A DNA stretch of 64,000 bases from Periplaneta americana (GCF_040183065.1 NC_091126.1:140033204-140097203), one strand, 5' to 3'. Numbered from the stretch's first letter, positions 32,951 to 44,674 are shown. Program-made: numbers and translations. The notes: generated by a model not told the origin, from the sequence alone.

Positions 32951-34369
32951 GCTTTTTGATTTTATACAACAGTTTAACCTACAGATTAAATTAAAAAGTA
33001 GACATTATTAACCTTGGTTATGAATATTCACATTTGGAGTTCCTACGAAAATGATGCAAGTCTGACAGCCTGGTTGAATCCCGATAAAGCGGATCGAGAT
33101 TGATAAAAATCCCAATTTGAGGGATAATAGCCTAGAACGCAATTTAAACAAGTTAGTCTGCATTTCCTATTATCCGATATTTTTATTTATATATTGACTC
33201 AGATGGTTACAATGTAAACATAGAGGTAACCCGCGGAAATTTAGTAAGTCTGTGAGGTAACCCAGCTGATTGCCGTAAGGCAACTCTACTCGCAAGATAA
33301 TAGTTCCCCTAGTTCTACCACATTGTTGCTAATCCGTTTCGGTACCTAGTTGCTGTTCTCGCAAGTAATCAACATTGTGTATTTTAGGTGCGTTGAATGC
33401 CAAAAAAAAAAAAAAAAAAAAGAGTGTTTTGATATTGTATTTTACACTAATAACAGATACATACAATTGCTGCGTTTTGCAGTGCAGTGAACTATGTTTA
33501 AACATGGACTTATCGTCGATGTACTGTTGCAGTACCGGTTCCGAAAAAGAAAAGTTGTAAAGTTAATTTAGTAGCGAATGGATAAAACATATTCATGGTT
33601 AATAAAAGAAAAAAAAACGATTAGCCTGTAGTATTCACTGCAGCCTACTGCGTGTCTATCGTATTTTAGTGTTTGTCAGCGAGGCGAATATTACATTAAA
33701 AGCACGCGAATACTACTTTGCAGAAAACAACTATAAATCTCTTTGATAAAGTGATGATAAAATATAATGTCTTAAGTTAGCTTCTGATATCCCGATTTCC
33801 CTCGCAGAAAACCTAGCAACTCTGCTGACAGGAGACACGTTATTAAAGATATATCGCAAAGGAAGTATTGTTCCTTTAAACAAAACATTTAGCTTTCGGA
33901 TATGCAATACAACACGTATTCAAATAGCGGTTTCGAAATCCCGCGCGTTTTCTAACAAACAAATGGCGGCTTTCTGCTGCTTCAATTTGGGAACATATTT
34001 CTCAGTTCTCCGCTACAGCGTGGTAGGGGCTCGGATAAGTCAGAACCAAAGATATAAAAAAAAATTGACAAACTTTAAAACAGATCCCCTGGTTCTCCCA
34101 TTGTTGGGACAGTTAAAAAAAGTATCAGAGAAAATGATTATGTAGATTGAGCATTAATTATTATCACAATTGACAATATTAGCGGTTTCCAGCTAAACAG
34201 TGTTGTTTTACAATCAGTTAAATGGGATGAAAAATTGAATTCCATGATGCGGGAATATTTATCTACAATTGGCAACAGTGACTATTATCCTAGATCATAC
34301 ATATCCCAGATAGGTCGGCCTTATAGGCTTTGACGTTAAACTATATTACCTAAATTACCTAAATAATCT

Positions 34370-36692
34370 TTTCAAAGGTGAACAAAACGGGTGGGAGGAA
34401 TTTTATAAATATGTGAAGAGACGACGCAAGGAAAACTATTCGAGCCTCTCCCTAAAAAATGACCGCAATCAATTTATCGAACAGGACAGCGAAAAAGCAG
34501 AAAAATTAAATTCCTATTATGACACTGTTTTTGGGATGACGACAATAGTACCACACTTAGCTTCTGTGGAAAATACGGGTCAGTTTTCTATCAAGCCTAG
34601 GGACATAAGGAGAAGGATCTCTAAATCGAAAACTCATAAATCAGTAGGACCTGATGGTATCGCCGGAGACGTACTAAAATTGGGAGGGGAAGCCATGATT
34701 CCCTATCTAGTGCGTATATTTGAAATATCAATTAACAATGGTACTGTCCCGCGAGATTGGAAAGATACAATAGTGGTGCCAATTTATAAGTCAGGGTCTC
34801 CCTCAGATACAAAAAATTACAGACCGGTCAGCCTTACCTCTGTGGTTTGCAAACAGATGGAACACTTGATTTCAGCTTATCTAAGGCAGCATTGGGATGA
34901 CTCAAATTGGTTACATAACTGTCAGCATGGATTTCGGGGGGGGGGCTATTCATGTGAGAGTCCATTAGTAACGGTATGTCAGGATTTAGAAGACGGAATA
35001 GATTCCAATAGCCAAGTAGATGCAGTGATTATTGACTTTTCACGCGCATTCGATGTAGTCCCACACGATATATTGTTGGTCAAACTACAATCAACGAGGA
35101 TTGACTTCAGTGGATCAAGGAATTTTTAACTTGTCGCACTCAGAGAGTACGGGCAGGGGAGGAATTATCGAACCCAATTGAAATTACTTCCGGGGTCCCG
35201 CAGGGGAGTGTCTTGGGGCCTCTTCTATTCTTGGCTTTTGTAAATGATCTGCCAGTTAATATCTTGTCTAGGGACCGCTTATTCGCGGATGATTGTATGG
35301 TATACAGGGAAATAAAAAGCCATGAAGATACTACTCTTCTCCAGAATGACCTCAATAGAATAAACGATTGGGCAATAGCCAACAAAATGAAAATAAATTC
35401 TCTAAAGAGCAAAGCCATCAGCTTTGCAAGGAAAAGAAATAAAATAGTCGCATCGTACACGTTAGGGGGTGAAATCATTCCGGGAGTTAACAAATGTAAA
35501 TACCTCGGAATAACATTTAGCAGCGATCTCGACTGGGGGGGGGGGACACGTTACAGACACATCGGGAAAAGCATGGAGAGCGTTACACTTTGTGATGAGG
35601 GTACTGAAAAAAGGTTCTGATAAATCCAAAGAGATTGCATATAAATCACTAGTACGTCCAGTAATGGTATATGGTGCTGCATGTTGGGATCCCTACAGAT
35701 TAGAACATATTAAGACACTGGAAAAGATTCAAAAACGGGCTCTTAAGTGTTGTCTGAAAAATTCACCATTAAAGTGGGACACACTCACGGACAGGAGAAC
35801 GCGAATTCGATTATGCGCACTGTTCAAAACATACAGAGGTGAGCCTGCCTGGAGAGAAATAAAAAATAGGTTGCAGCCGCCAAAATACTCTTCAAGGAAC
35901 GACCACTCATATAAATTGAGGGAAAGAAGGCAGAGGACGGACACTGGAAAGTTTTCTTTTCTCAATCGTACTATCAGGGACTGGAATGCTTTACCTGCAG
36001 ACTTACTAAAGGCTTTACCAACAACCAAAAAGTATTTAAAAATAGGCTTAAAGACCTTATTAATAGACGGTCATTATACACAGTATTTAAAGGGTGTAAA
36101 TAATATGTTGTTATTGAAGTGTTGTATCAGTGAAGAATTATGTTGTGTCAGTGAAGTGTATTGTATCAGTGAAGAAGTATGTCGTGTCAGTGAAGTGTGC
36201 TGTGTAAGTGAAACGTGTTCCTGTCAGTGAAGCTTTATAGTTTATAGTGGCAGTGCATAGTATTTGAACAGTGAAATGTTTTTGAAGTGTTAGTGAAATC
36301 AGGACAGAATCAGTGAAATGTGTCCTAGTTCCATTGCAGTGAGTGAGTTGACAGCGAAATGAGTGTAATTTGAAAGGTACTTGTACAGATATGAACATAT
36401 CATACTCGTGGGTTCGATCTTAGTTTTAAGATACAAATTAGATTTATTTCAAATGTTATTTTAAGTGATCGTTTCATTTCATTTAGTATATTCCCTGTTG
36501 TTGTTGTTATTATTATTATTAATTATTGTTAGTATTAAATATTAGTATTATTATTAATTGTATTTTTAATTAATAAGTTTATTATTGTCATTATTGAGTG
36601 TAATTAGTTACCACTGCCACCGGGTATATACCCACTGCAGTGTGAATAAATACATACACATACATACATACATACATACATACATACATACA
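34370..36692 (+). mobile_element. LINE-C, 5'-truncated non-LTR retrotransposon
   Basis: It contains an RT domain but no endonuclease. A 3' UTR with imperfect CAGTGAAG-type repeats (about 36110-36370) follows, and it ends in an (ATAC)n run at 36654-36692. The family is jockey/CR1-like by the RT motifs. Confidence 0.85.
34387..36230 (+). pseudogene. LINE-C ORF2 reverse transcriptase, two frameshifts
   Basis: Motifs in order are KSVGPDGIAGDVLKLGG and NYRPVSLTSVVCKQMEHLIS, then motif A VIIDFSRAFDVVPHDILL. After a shift near 35115 come SGVPQGSVLGPLLF and the catalytic LFADDCMVY. After a second shift at an 11-base G run (35535-35545) come KSLVRPVMVYGAACWDPY and the C-terminal RDWNALPADLLKALPTT. 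The start is missing, consistent with 5' truncation. Confidence 0.85.
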
Positions 36693-36699
36693 TAAAACG

Positions 36700-37125
36700 T
36701 CTTTGCAAATCTAGTCTTTCAGGTGAAGCTCCCTGTAAAGCAGATTTGAATAATTTTAAGGGAAAAATTGCTCCGGGGCCGGGTATCGATCCCGGGAACT
36801 CTGGTTGAACGTACCAGCGCTCTACCACTGAGCTACCCGGGAACTCAACCCTACACCGTCTCAAGTTTTCCCTTTATATCCACACAACTCGCGTGGGCTG
36901 ACGAAACGCCAGAGACCCACAACGAGTGCACACAATCTCTGTGTGACTTGGAATTGTGGTTTTCTGTTAACGTACACAGTAACGTATATATTATGCAAAT
37001 CTAGTCTTTCAGGTGAAGCTCCCTGTAAAGCAGATTTGAATAATTTTAAGGGAAAAATTGTTCCGTGGCCGGGTATCGATCACGGGACCTCTGGTTGAAC
37101 GTACCAGCGCTCTACCACTGAGCGT
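36700..37125 (-). repeat. tRNA-like repeat, one full and one cut unit, antisense
   Basis: Same family as 6950 and 18167. The first unit has a tRNA-like core at about 36775-36845. The second starts near 36998 and stops abruptly inside its core near 37124 (CTACCACTGAGC then GTCTTTGACG). It directly follows the LINE-C tail. Confidence 0.8.
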
Positions 37126-37251
37126 CTTTGACGTTAACTTTCGTCAGGTTTACTACGCTGCCATCTTATTATTACATAAGGAGTCGCGTCATAATTCCCA
37201 TTATAAATAAATAAATGAAAGCGCACTAATGTGCATTGATGTGGTGGTTAT

Positions 37252-37440
37252 CTACTGTTCCCTGCTATACTCTGTCAGGGATCGTGTTCTTTTGGTGCAA
37301 ATCGAGAAGTGGTATCGTTCACATTGTTTCCCGCACAGGTTGCACACACAATTGTCCGCTGGCTCGTGGTATCCTTGTTTGATACACAGCTTGTGGTGGA
37401 AACCATGTACAGCAGTCAAAAAAAAAAAAAAGTGGCCGCA
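37252..37440 (-). pseudogene. Cys/His-rich fragment, possible LINE ORF2 C-terminus
   Basis: The minus frame reads AVHGFHHKLCIKQGYHEPAD, then NCVCNLCGKQCERYHFSI, then C. The H..C...H...C.C..C...C...H...C spacing looks like a zinc knuckle. I suspect the C-terminal tail of a LINE ORF2 related to LINE-A, but this is from pattern memory. A poly-T run (A on plus) breaks the frame upstream. Confidence 0.35.
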
Positions 37441-37544
37441 CTCGTGAACAGCGAATATTTTCAAAGTCCACTTCGGGTCGCGGCGATGTTACACGATGCA
37501 TGTGCTTGTAGAAGCAGTTCCGGAACTATGAAAGTGTTCCATAT

Positions 37545-37615
37545 CTGCGCCTCGTAGACCAGCGGTAGAGTGCTTGTTTAATGATTCAAAGGTCGTTTGT
37601 TCGGGCCTTCTTCAA
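37545..37615 (+). repeat. tRNA-like SINE head fragment
   Basis: GCCTCGTAGACCAGCGGTAG resembles an A box. GGTCGTTTGTTCGGGCC is a weak B box. It is too degenerate for a tRNA gene. Confidence 0.45.
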
Positions 37616-37639
37616 GTTTTCATTTTATTTTTTAATCGT

Positions 37640-38610
37640 TTTTTAGCGATGTAAATGATATTCAAATTATCATTTATATTCAGTTATCGTTCTTTATGGA
37701 TATCACGTTATTTATATTTTGTTATCGTTCTTTAGAGATATGAATAAAATTCAGGTCATCATTTGCATTCTGTTATCGTATTATAACGATATGAATAATA
37801 ATTATTATTGTATCTCCAATGGGGGTTAGCCCTATTTTACACATGTATGTTAGGGCTATAGTTTTATACACTAAAAAGATATGCATAAAGAGAAATGGAA
37901 AAGAAAATTAAATTAGCTTACGCGATGTAAACAAAACATAAACAATCCGTAAATTAGGCATTGCGATTGCAAAACAAATATCAGGTACCAATTTGAAACA
38001 TACAAAAACATTAACAACACACATACGTAACACTTCTATAACACAAATATGCAGCTTTCCGTACCATACATCATAAATTAATACAAAATAGTCACACAAA
38101 CACAATCAAACTATAATTACGACATTGCGACGACATCAAGCATCCCATAACTGACACACAAACATAACAAATCAAGCATCCGTTACAACACATACACTTC
38201 AACATAGTAACCACACTTTTAAAAGTTACAAATTTGGCTCCAAGAAGAATAAATAGGACACTGTTACTAATTACTATTCTTCTACAATTTCTTAAATACA
38301 ACTGTAATAAATCTGTGAAATTCCGATATGAATAATATTCACGTTTTTTATATTGTTATCGTTCTTTAGCGATTTAAATAATATTCAAGTTATCATTTAT
38401 ATTCTGTTTTCCTCATTAGCATTATAAAACAATATTCAAGTTATTTATATTGTTATTGTTCTTTCGCAATATATTAATTAAACAAACCGATATTTATAAT
38501 TTATATTCTGTTATCGTTCTTTAGTGATACTGTATAAATAATATTCAAGTTATTTATATTGTAATCGTTCTTTAGCGATATAAATAACATAAATTTAATA
38601 TTAGGGTTGG
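37640..38610. repeat. degenerate minisatellite with hairpin-bearing unit
   Basis: The unit GTTATCGTTCTTTAGCGATA plus TAAATAATATTCAAGTTATT recurs with a period near 55-60 bases at about 37640-37800 and 38320-38600. Unrelated AT-rich sequence (37805-38315) lies in the middle. Each unit holds a small stem TATCG...CGATA. Confidence 0.65.
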
Positions 38611-38689
38611 AAAAATCCAGTTGCATAATACTGGTATTAGGTTTTCTTTTTGTATTATTACATTATACTATCTTGAACCACAATAAAAT

Positions 38690-38990
38690 GAAAAGGAGTA
38701 ACGAGGAATTGAACCTGAGACGTTGACATCTAAATTCCGACGTTCGTCCGCTGAGCTACGAGAGCAAAAGTGTGGAAACATTTTCGGAAAAATTGGCCCA
38801 ATCACACTCTAAGATTTTCTGATGATTCGTTGAAGCTAGTCCAGGATGCGGGGGGCAAAGGCTAATTGAGATTTCCTGGTCTCTGACCGGGTCAAACATC
38901 CTGATAGAATTAATATTTAACCCTGGCCGTGACTTTGGGTGAAGTCCGGAGGGCCAATTAGTCAAATCCACTCTCCTCATCTCCACGCTT
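38690..38990 (-). repeat. tRNA-derived SINE, antisense
   Basis: The minus-strand head (TCGTAGCTCAGCGGACGAAC ... AGGTTCAATTCCTCG) is followed by a body containing CTCCGGACTTCACCCAAAGT and ACCCGGTCAGAGACCAGGAA. Confidence 0.7.
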
Positions 38991-39084
38991 GGGCCCCCTG
39001 GAATTTAATAAGATGCGAAAGAGATAGTGGTGTGCGGAAAGCAATGGGATGTTACCGCATTTAGGCCTATCCTTCCCAAGAAAA

Positions 39085-39600
39085 CTGCAAACATGAACAA
39101 AGGAAGCTTTTAATAAAAGTAGAAGGATCTTCTGCGGACCTTTGGAAAAAGAACTAAGGAAGAGACTAGTGAAGTGCTTTGTGTGGAGTGTGGCATTGTA
39201 TGGGGAAAGAACATGGACATTACGACGAAATGAAGAGAAACGAATTGAAGCATTTGAAATGTGGATGTGGAGAAGAACGGTGCGTGTAAAGTGGACAGAC
39301 AGAATAAGAAATAGAATTGTGTTTGAAAAAGTGAGTGAAGAAAGAATGATGCTGAAACTGATTAGAAAGATAAAAAGTAATTGGTTGGGTCTCTGGTTGA
39401 AAAGAATAATAGACGACATTAGGATATGTGAATCATATGCGGAGACTAAGAGGAAGGCAGAAAATAGGAAAGATTGGAGATTGCTGGGTTTGCAATGAAA
39501 GACCTGCCCATGGACAGAACATTTATGTGTGTATGATCAGAATGCCTGGAATATCGTGTCTAAGAACAGTCGCTATTTGCAAAGACTAGTCAATTCCATG
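39085..39600 (+). pseudogene. LINE endonuclease-RT C-terminal fragment
   Basis: The frame includes PLEKELRKRLVKCFVWSVAL, YGERTWTLRRNEEKRIEAFE, MWMWRRTVRVKWTDRIRNR and NRKDWRLLGLQ. This is the C-terminal part of the 'endonuclease-reverse transcriptase' LINE type frequent in insects. The 63350-64000 fragment is the same family (PLEKELRKRLVK). 5' truncated. Confidence 0.8.
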
Positions 39601-39924
39601 CCCACTCGACTGCAAGATGATCGAGATAAGAGGAAGATAGACTAAATATTGAATTGTGGCTTTTTGTTTTGTTTTTGAACGCTTAATTGTTTGAATGTTT
39701 TAAGGCCGACGCCAGTAAATTTGTTATGTTTATGCCACGAAAGATATTTTATTGAGAGTAAAATCTTTTTTCTTTCCATTTGCAGCCACAATATCTTAAT
39801 GATAATGATAAAGTCATGGCATAATATATTAATGAACCTGATGTTAATTACTAAAATAATCATAAAAGAGAAAGGAGCCATTATGTCTAGTTTGTCTCTC
39901 TCAAAAACAGAACAAAAAAGGACA

Positions 39925-40010
39925 TAAAAAGCACGAGGTTGTAGTCGAACGCAGGACCTCATGAATAAGAGGCCTGAACGCTACCATTATGCTATCGAAT
40001 AACACGCAGT
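39925..40010 (-). repeat. tRNA-like SINE head, antisense
   Basis: Minus strand reads GATAGCATAATGGTAGCGTT ... GAGGTCCTGCGTTCGACTAC. A-box and B-box-like segments are spaced as in a tRNA. Confidence 0.5.
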
Positions 40011-40323
40011 ATACTTCAATTATAACTGTAGATATCAGGCAACGTGGTCCAACAACATGTAACATCGCCTGTCTCCGAATTGTAGCCAAGATAACCGAAG
40101 GGAACATTGTTTCAGGAGAGCGGCCACTTTTTCTTTTGACAGCTGTACCGACAGTCTTGTTAGGGCGCTGCGTAATTCCTGGTTTGGTCTTGTCCAGCTG
40201 CGATCGACCATGGCATCTGTGGAGTAGAAGACTTCCCAGATCTCGTCTCTCTTTCTCCGTCGATCGTGTAGAACTTCTTCTGATTTTTCTGTTGATGGCA
40301 GTAGCAGTTGCGAACGTAGATCC

Positions 40324-41640
40324 TCAATGAGAAAGGTTTCCCTTGCAAGCTCGTATAGTAGGCGCGATGGTGTTTGTATAGATAGGCCTAGAGTTTTCTT
40401 TAAATCTCGCCTTTGTTGCTTCTATGATTTCTACGGCCTTTTTGGAGAGGTGCGTCCAGGTTATTGCTATTCCATAAGTCAGGATTGGTAGGATTTTTGC
40501 TGTGACTAAGGCCATTGCAGTTTCCAGGGATAAGCTCTGTAGTTGTGTGATGTCATATACTGCTTTTGTCGCGACAATTGCTCTTTCTCTTGTGTGCATA
40601 TGGAAGGATGTGCCGGTGGTTTGAAGAGTCATTCCTAGATATTTGAAGTGGTTCACAATCTGTAACTTCTTTCCGACGAGCATGATGTGTTCTTTTTCTG
40701 CTATTTTGCCTCCTTTTCTGAAAATCATTTGTACAGTTTTGTTTTCGTTTATTTCTAGGCTGTTTATACCTGCCCAGTTTGAAAGTTTGTTTAAAGCTTT
40801 CTGAAGTTTGTGGGGGTCCTTTGACCCCAGTATCATGTCATCGGCATACATGTAGAGGCTGATGGGTTTGTATTTTAGTGCAGCTACAATGTCTGATATG
40901 GCAATATTGAAAAGGAGAGGGCTTAGGGGGTCTCCAGCACTCCATTTGTCTGTGTTATTTCTTTGGATGTTGCCACTGTGTCGTTTATTGTGATTTTATT
41001 TTCTGCAAGGATGCTTCTGATAAGTATTGTGATGTGATCATTTTCTACCAGCATTTTCTCTAGTTTTTTGACCAGGATTCCCCTGTCGATGAGGTCAAAA
41101 GATTTCTTATAGTCTATAAAGACGGCGTAAAATTTTCCTTTCGGGGGCTTCTGGGCATCTACTATATCTCTCATTAGGTTTTCAATGGCTTGTAGTGTGG
41201 ACCTTCCTTTCCGGAAGCCAAATTGGCATTCTGGTATTTGGTTGTCAACTTTCGAGTATATCCTGTCCGTTAGGATCTTTGAAGATGTTATTTTCAAGTG
41301 CGATGCCCCTGTAGGAGTCTGCGTTGCCTATGGGTCCTTTTCCTTTGTACATAACTCGCATTCTTGACGCTCTCCATTGGTCGGGGATATTTCCAGTCTC
41401 CATACACTTGTTGAAGAGCTTTGTCCAGGTGCTGCTGAGTATCGCGTTCGAGCTTTGTAGGTGCTCATTATATATGCTATCCGGACCGGCTGCCTTGTTT
41501 TTTCTGAGACTTATTATTGTATTTGTCACTTCTTCTTCTGAGATGGGGGTGAAGTCTTGACTAGGTCTGTTCCTGGCTCTTGTTACAGTTGCATTTTGTC
41601 CGTTTCTGTTTAAGATAGATTCAAAGTGCTCTTCCCATTT
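40324..41640 (-). pseudogene. LINE-A reverse transcriptase
   Basis: Motifs in order are LRKNKAAGPDSIYNEHLQ, SYRGIALENNIFK (shift), PECQFGFRKGRSTLQAIENL and motif A FYAVFIDYKKSFDLIDRGIL. A one-base shift hides GDPLSPLLFN near 40915. Catalytic YMYADDMILGS follows, then a C-terminal part ending CKGNLSH. At least two frameshifts make it non-functional. Confidence 0.85.
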
Positions 41641-41711
41641 CTCTATGTGAATTGTGTTTGGTGACTTCGTTTTCCTTTGTTTTAGATTTAGATTTAGATT
41701 TATTTATTTAA

Positions 41712-41757
41712 CCTGGTAGAGATAAGGCCGTCAGGCCTTCTCTGCCCCTCTACCAGG
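41712..41757 (-). repeat. 3'-terminal hairpin of LINE-B (copy 2)
   Basis: The outer stem CCTGGTAGAG/CTCTACCAGG (10 bp, perfect) encloses an inner stem AAGGCC-GTCA-GGCCTT (6 bp, perfect). It sits just inside the tail of the element. Confidence 0.8.
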
Positions 41758-42029
41758 GGATTACAACTATAACATGAACAATAAGATTACAATTAATATT
41801 AAATTTACAATTACAATTACAATAAAAATTAAAGTACGACAAGAATACCTGATTAATGAAAGCTAGACATTTTATCATAGAAGTTAAGAACAAAGAATAT
41901 TTTTGTATTTACTAAATTACAAATTAAACCTACAACAACAAAATTCTATAGTGATGAAATTACCGGATATTGAGATATTTTGTGGTAGATTAAAAGAACT
42001 ATTTACAAGAAACCATGTCTGAACGAGTC

Positions 42030-43625
42030 TCAATTACTGACCAAGTGCCTAGTAAGTTTGCGTTTGAATTGAATTTTATTTCGACAGTCCCTGATGCTAG
42101 CAGGTAACGAATTCCAGAGTCTTGGCAGGGCTATTGTGAAAGAGGATGAGTATGAGGAGGTGCGATGGGATGGTATTGTTAGTATTGTTTCATGGCGAGA
42201 GCGTGTGTTCAGATTGTGGTGGGAAGAAAGGTAAGTGAAGCGAGACGACAGGTACGAAGGAATAGAAGAGTTCAAGATTTCGAAGAGAAAGAGAAGTGAA
42301 TGTAAATTTCTTTTCTTATCTAGTTTAAGCCAACCTATTGCTTCCAGGGATGGGGTAATATGATCATATTTACGAACATTGCTTACAAAACGTACACACA
42401 AATTATGAGCACGTTGAAGTTTCATTTTGTTGTCGCTGGAAAGGTCAGTCAGTAAAATGTCAGCATAGTCAAAATAGGGAAATACAAGGGTCTGCACAAG
42501 GGACTTTTTTAAGCAAGAGGGAAGATGAACATTTATCCTTTTTAGCACATGAATAATAGAATATACTTTTCTGCAGGTTTCTGTGATTTGCATATCCCAG
42601 TTGAGATTATTATCCATGTGAATGCCAAGATTTTTTACCGAAGAACTGAAAGGGATATGCGCTGTACTTACTTTAACGGGGGAAATGTCGAGGTGCTTTA
42701 CAGCGTCGGTTTGCCGTTTGTGTCCTAATATGATTGCTTGTGTCTTTCCAGGATTGATATTAAGATGGAATTTCTTTGTCCATGTCACAATCGAGTCAAT
42801 GTCTTTGTTCAATTTATCTATAGCGTCATTTATTCGATCTAAGCGGGAAGAGATGTAGCATTGAAGGTCGTCAGCATACAAGTGATAGTTACAATGCCTT
42901 ACATGAGATGTAATATCACTGACATATATTGTGAACAACAATGGTCCGAGTACCGAACCCTGTGGTATACCTGATGTTATGTTAAGCCAGGAAGAGCTTC
43001 GATTCCCGGATACAACACATTGTTGTCTTTCCCGTAAGTAGGATTCGAACCAACTCACAGCAGTCTCTGACAAATGCAGATTTCTCAATTTATGGGTGAG
43101 CAGGTCGAAATTTACAGAGTTGAAAGCTTTGCTAAGGTCAAGAAGTGTTAGTATTGTTACTTTATTAGAGTCGATTGCTTCACGAATGTCTTCTGTCACT
43201 TTAAGTAGAGCAGTGTTTGTGTTGTGTCCAGCTCTGAAACCTGACTGATACTTGTCGAATAGTTTGTGTTCGTTCATGTAGTTAGTAATTTGTCTGTGTA
43301 CGATTCTTTCCAGTGCTTTTGATATGGCTGGCAGGATACTGATTGGTCTATAGTCGTTCGGGTCGGTGGGAACTTTGACTTTTGGAAGAGGAAGAACGAA
43401 AGCTTGCTTCCATATTTTAGGGAAAGTTGAAGTGATTAAGGAACTATTGAATATGTGTGCAATTGTAGGTATTACTATGTCTTGTATTTTCTGTATGAGT
43501 AATATGCTAATGTTGTCTGGCCCTTGAGCTTTCGTCTTGATGCGTCGGATGGCTTTCATTACGTCAATAGGAGTGACGTCAGTAAAATAGAATTTGTCTC
43601 GAGTTGGGGGAGCTGAGTCAGGCAA
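42030..43625 (-). CDS. LINE-B reverse transcriptase, long open frame (531 codons)
   Basis: This uninterrupted frame holds the RT domain of a jockey/CR1-like element. It reads KAQGPDNISILLIQ, NDYRPISILPAISKALERIV, CGFRAGHNTNTAL-like QSGFRAGHNTNTALLKV, motif A LTLLDLSKAFNSVNFDLL, SGIPQGSVLGPLLFTIYVSD, and catalytic YHLYADDLQCYISS with both aspartates. The C-terminus ends NKIQFKRKLTRHLVSN. No endonuclease is present because the copy is 5' truncated, so it cannot be autonomous. The intact frame suggests a fairly recent insertion. Confidence 0.9.
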   Translation of the reverse strand: MPDSAPPTRDKFYFTDVTPIDVMKAIRRIKTKAQGPDNISILLIQKIQDIVIPTIAHIFNSSLITSTFPKIWKQAFVLPLPKVKVPTDPNDYRPISILPAISKALERIVHRQITNYMNEHKLFDKYQSGFRAGHNTNTALLKVTEDIREAIDSNKVTILTLLDLSKAFNSVNFDLLTHKLRNLHLSETAVSWFESYLRERQQCVVSGNRSSSWLNITSGIPQGSVLGPLLFTIYVSDITSHVRHCNYHLYADDLQCYISSRLDRINDAIDKLNKDIDSIVTWTKKFHLNINPGKTQAIILGHKRQTDAVKHLDISPVKVSTAHIPFSSSVKNLGIHMDNNLNWDMQITETCRKVYSIIHVLKRINVHLPSCLKKSLVQTLVFPYFDYADILLTDLSSDNKMKLQRAHNLCVRFVSNVRKYDHITPSLEAIGWLKLDKKRNLHSLLFLFEILNSSIPSYLSSRFTYLSSHHNLNTRSRHETILTIPSHRTSSYSSSFTIALPRLWNSLPASIRDCRNKIQFKRKLTRHLVSN

Positions 43626-43640
43626 AATTGTGTCTTGTTT

Positions 43641-44674
43641 CGTTGTAGTGCGAGGAAAGGCTCCGATCTTGCATTTTCCGCCATTTTTCTTCCTTCCATT
43701 TCTACATGTTTCTCTTTTCTGTCCTTTATGAGGTTTTTGTATTCCTTGCGCGTGGATGCGTATCTATGTAGGAGCTCCTCCGTCCGTTGTTCTCTTAGTT
43801 GGTGTAGCAGTGATAGCACTTGCTGTCTCTTCTGGTAGCATTCTCGGTCGAACCACGGCTTTCCCTGCTTGTTTTTTGCTGGCATTATTGCTTTTTCTAT
43901 TAAATTTGTTAGTATATCTACTGCTGTGTTTAGATCTTCCTCTGTTATGTACTGGTGTGCGGTTTTGATTGTGATCTCTTCCTCTGATAGTAACTCAATG
44001 TTGAGTTTCCTTGTTCTCTTAGGTTTTTCCTTTTGGTGTTTGCCTTGATTTGTTTTGATGAAGTGCATTTCTGTGACGAATGATACGTGTTTTCTGAGGG
44101 GTGTTGTTCCTGACTTCCATTCTCCTGTTTGTCTTCCGTGTTTGATATTGTGTCCCCTGTATAATACTAAGTCAATTGCGCTGGAACCGTTTATGGCGAG
44201 GTAGTTTTTCATTTCTGGTTTGTTTATTAACACAAACCCTTCTTCTGCTAAGCAATTCAGAACTTCTCTGCATTTTTGGTTTGGCTTGTCGATTCTGCAA
44301 TTTAGGTCTCCTGCGATTATTGCAGGCTTGTCTTGTTGCATGTTTGATATTGCAGACATCAGCTTCCCTGTGATATCTGCTGGGTCTTCTTGTGGCCTAC
44401 AGTATATTCCTACTATGTACATTCCTGTGGTTTCTAGGAAGATCATATTTTCTTCTGTGTGGCTTTTGACTATTTTCCCTATGGTTGGTTTGTAATAGCA
44501 TGATACGCCTCCTGATGGTCTCCCTTCTAGCCCTTCCGTTGCTATTGCGTGGATTCCATAGTAATCAGTTATGTGTATTGGTTCTGTGGCGAGAGTTTCT
44601 GTTAGAATAATAATTCTGTGGTTTTCAAATAGATTTTCCGGTGCTATGTTTAGGATACTTTTCAATCCTTCCAC
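43641..44674 (-). pseudogene. LINE-A endonuclease domain
   Basis: The frame carries APE-like endonuclease motifs: RIIILTETLAT (catalytic Glu context), PSGGVSCYYK, MYIVGIYCRPQED, PAIIAGDLNCRIDKPNQ (Asp/Asn), SAIDLVLYRG and LRKHVSFV (His). A linker before the RT follows (PWFDRECYQKRQQVLSLLHQ). Its continuation into the RT is interrupted by LINE-B. Confidence 0.85.

Larger units (their letters stand above)
31563..33920 (+). mobile_element. THAP-domain TIR element, single-arm copy
   Basis: It is collinear with one arm of the palindrome at 50758-54097. It runs from GACTTACTAAATAACCGCTA through the THAP exons, the microsatellite block, and TCCCGATT/GGGATTGA-type text, to the central AATACAACACGTATT. 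It is interrupted by a SINE at 32094-32478. Past 33920 some sequence (CAAATGGCGGC, TTCAATTTGGGAACATA) resembles the inverted far end, so a diverged right terminus may lie near 33960-34010. Confidence 0.7.
41691..43640 (-). mobile_element. LINE-B, inserted in LINE-A, 5'-truncated
   Basis: It starts abruptly at the beginning of the RT domain and ends with an AT-rich 3' UTR, a 46-nt hairpin and a (TAAATC)n tail. On both sides the LINE-A coding sequence resumes (ARSEPFLALQRNK to the left, KTKSPNTIHIEKWEEHF to the right). Short AACAA matches at the borders may be target duplication. Confidence 0.85.

Noticed and set aside
33921..34040. Right terminus of the first THAP element copy
   Set aside because: CAAATGGCGGC and TTCAATTTGGGAACATA resemble the inverted end, but the remainder diverges, so I did not fix a boundary there.
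43630..43645. Clear target-site duplication for the LINE-B insertion
   Set aside because: Only a short AACAA(A)-type match is visible at both borders, which is too short and AT-rich to be certain.
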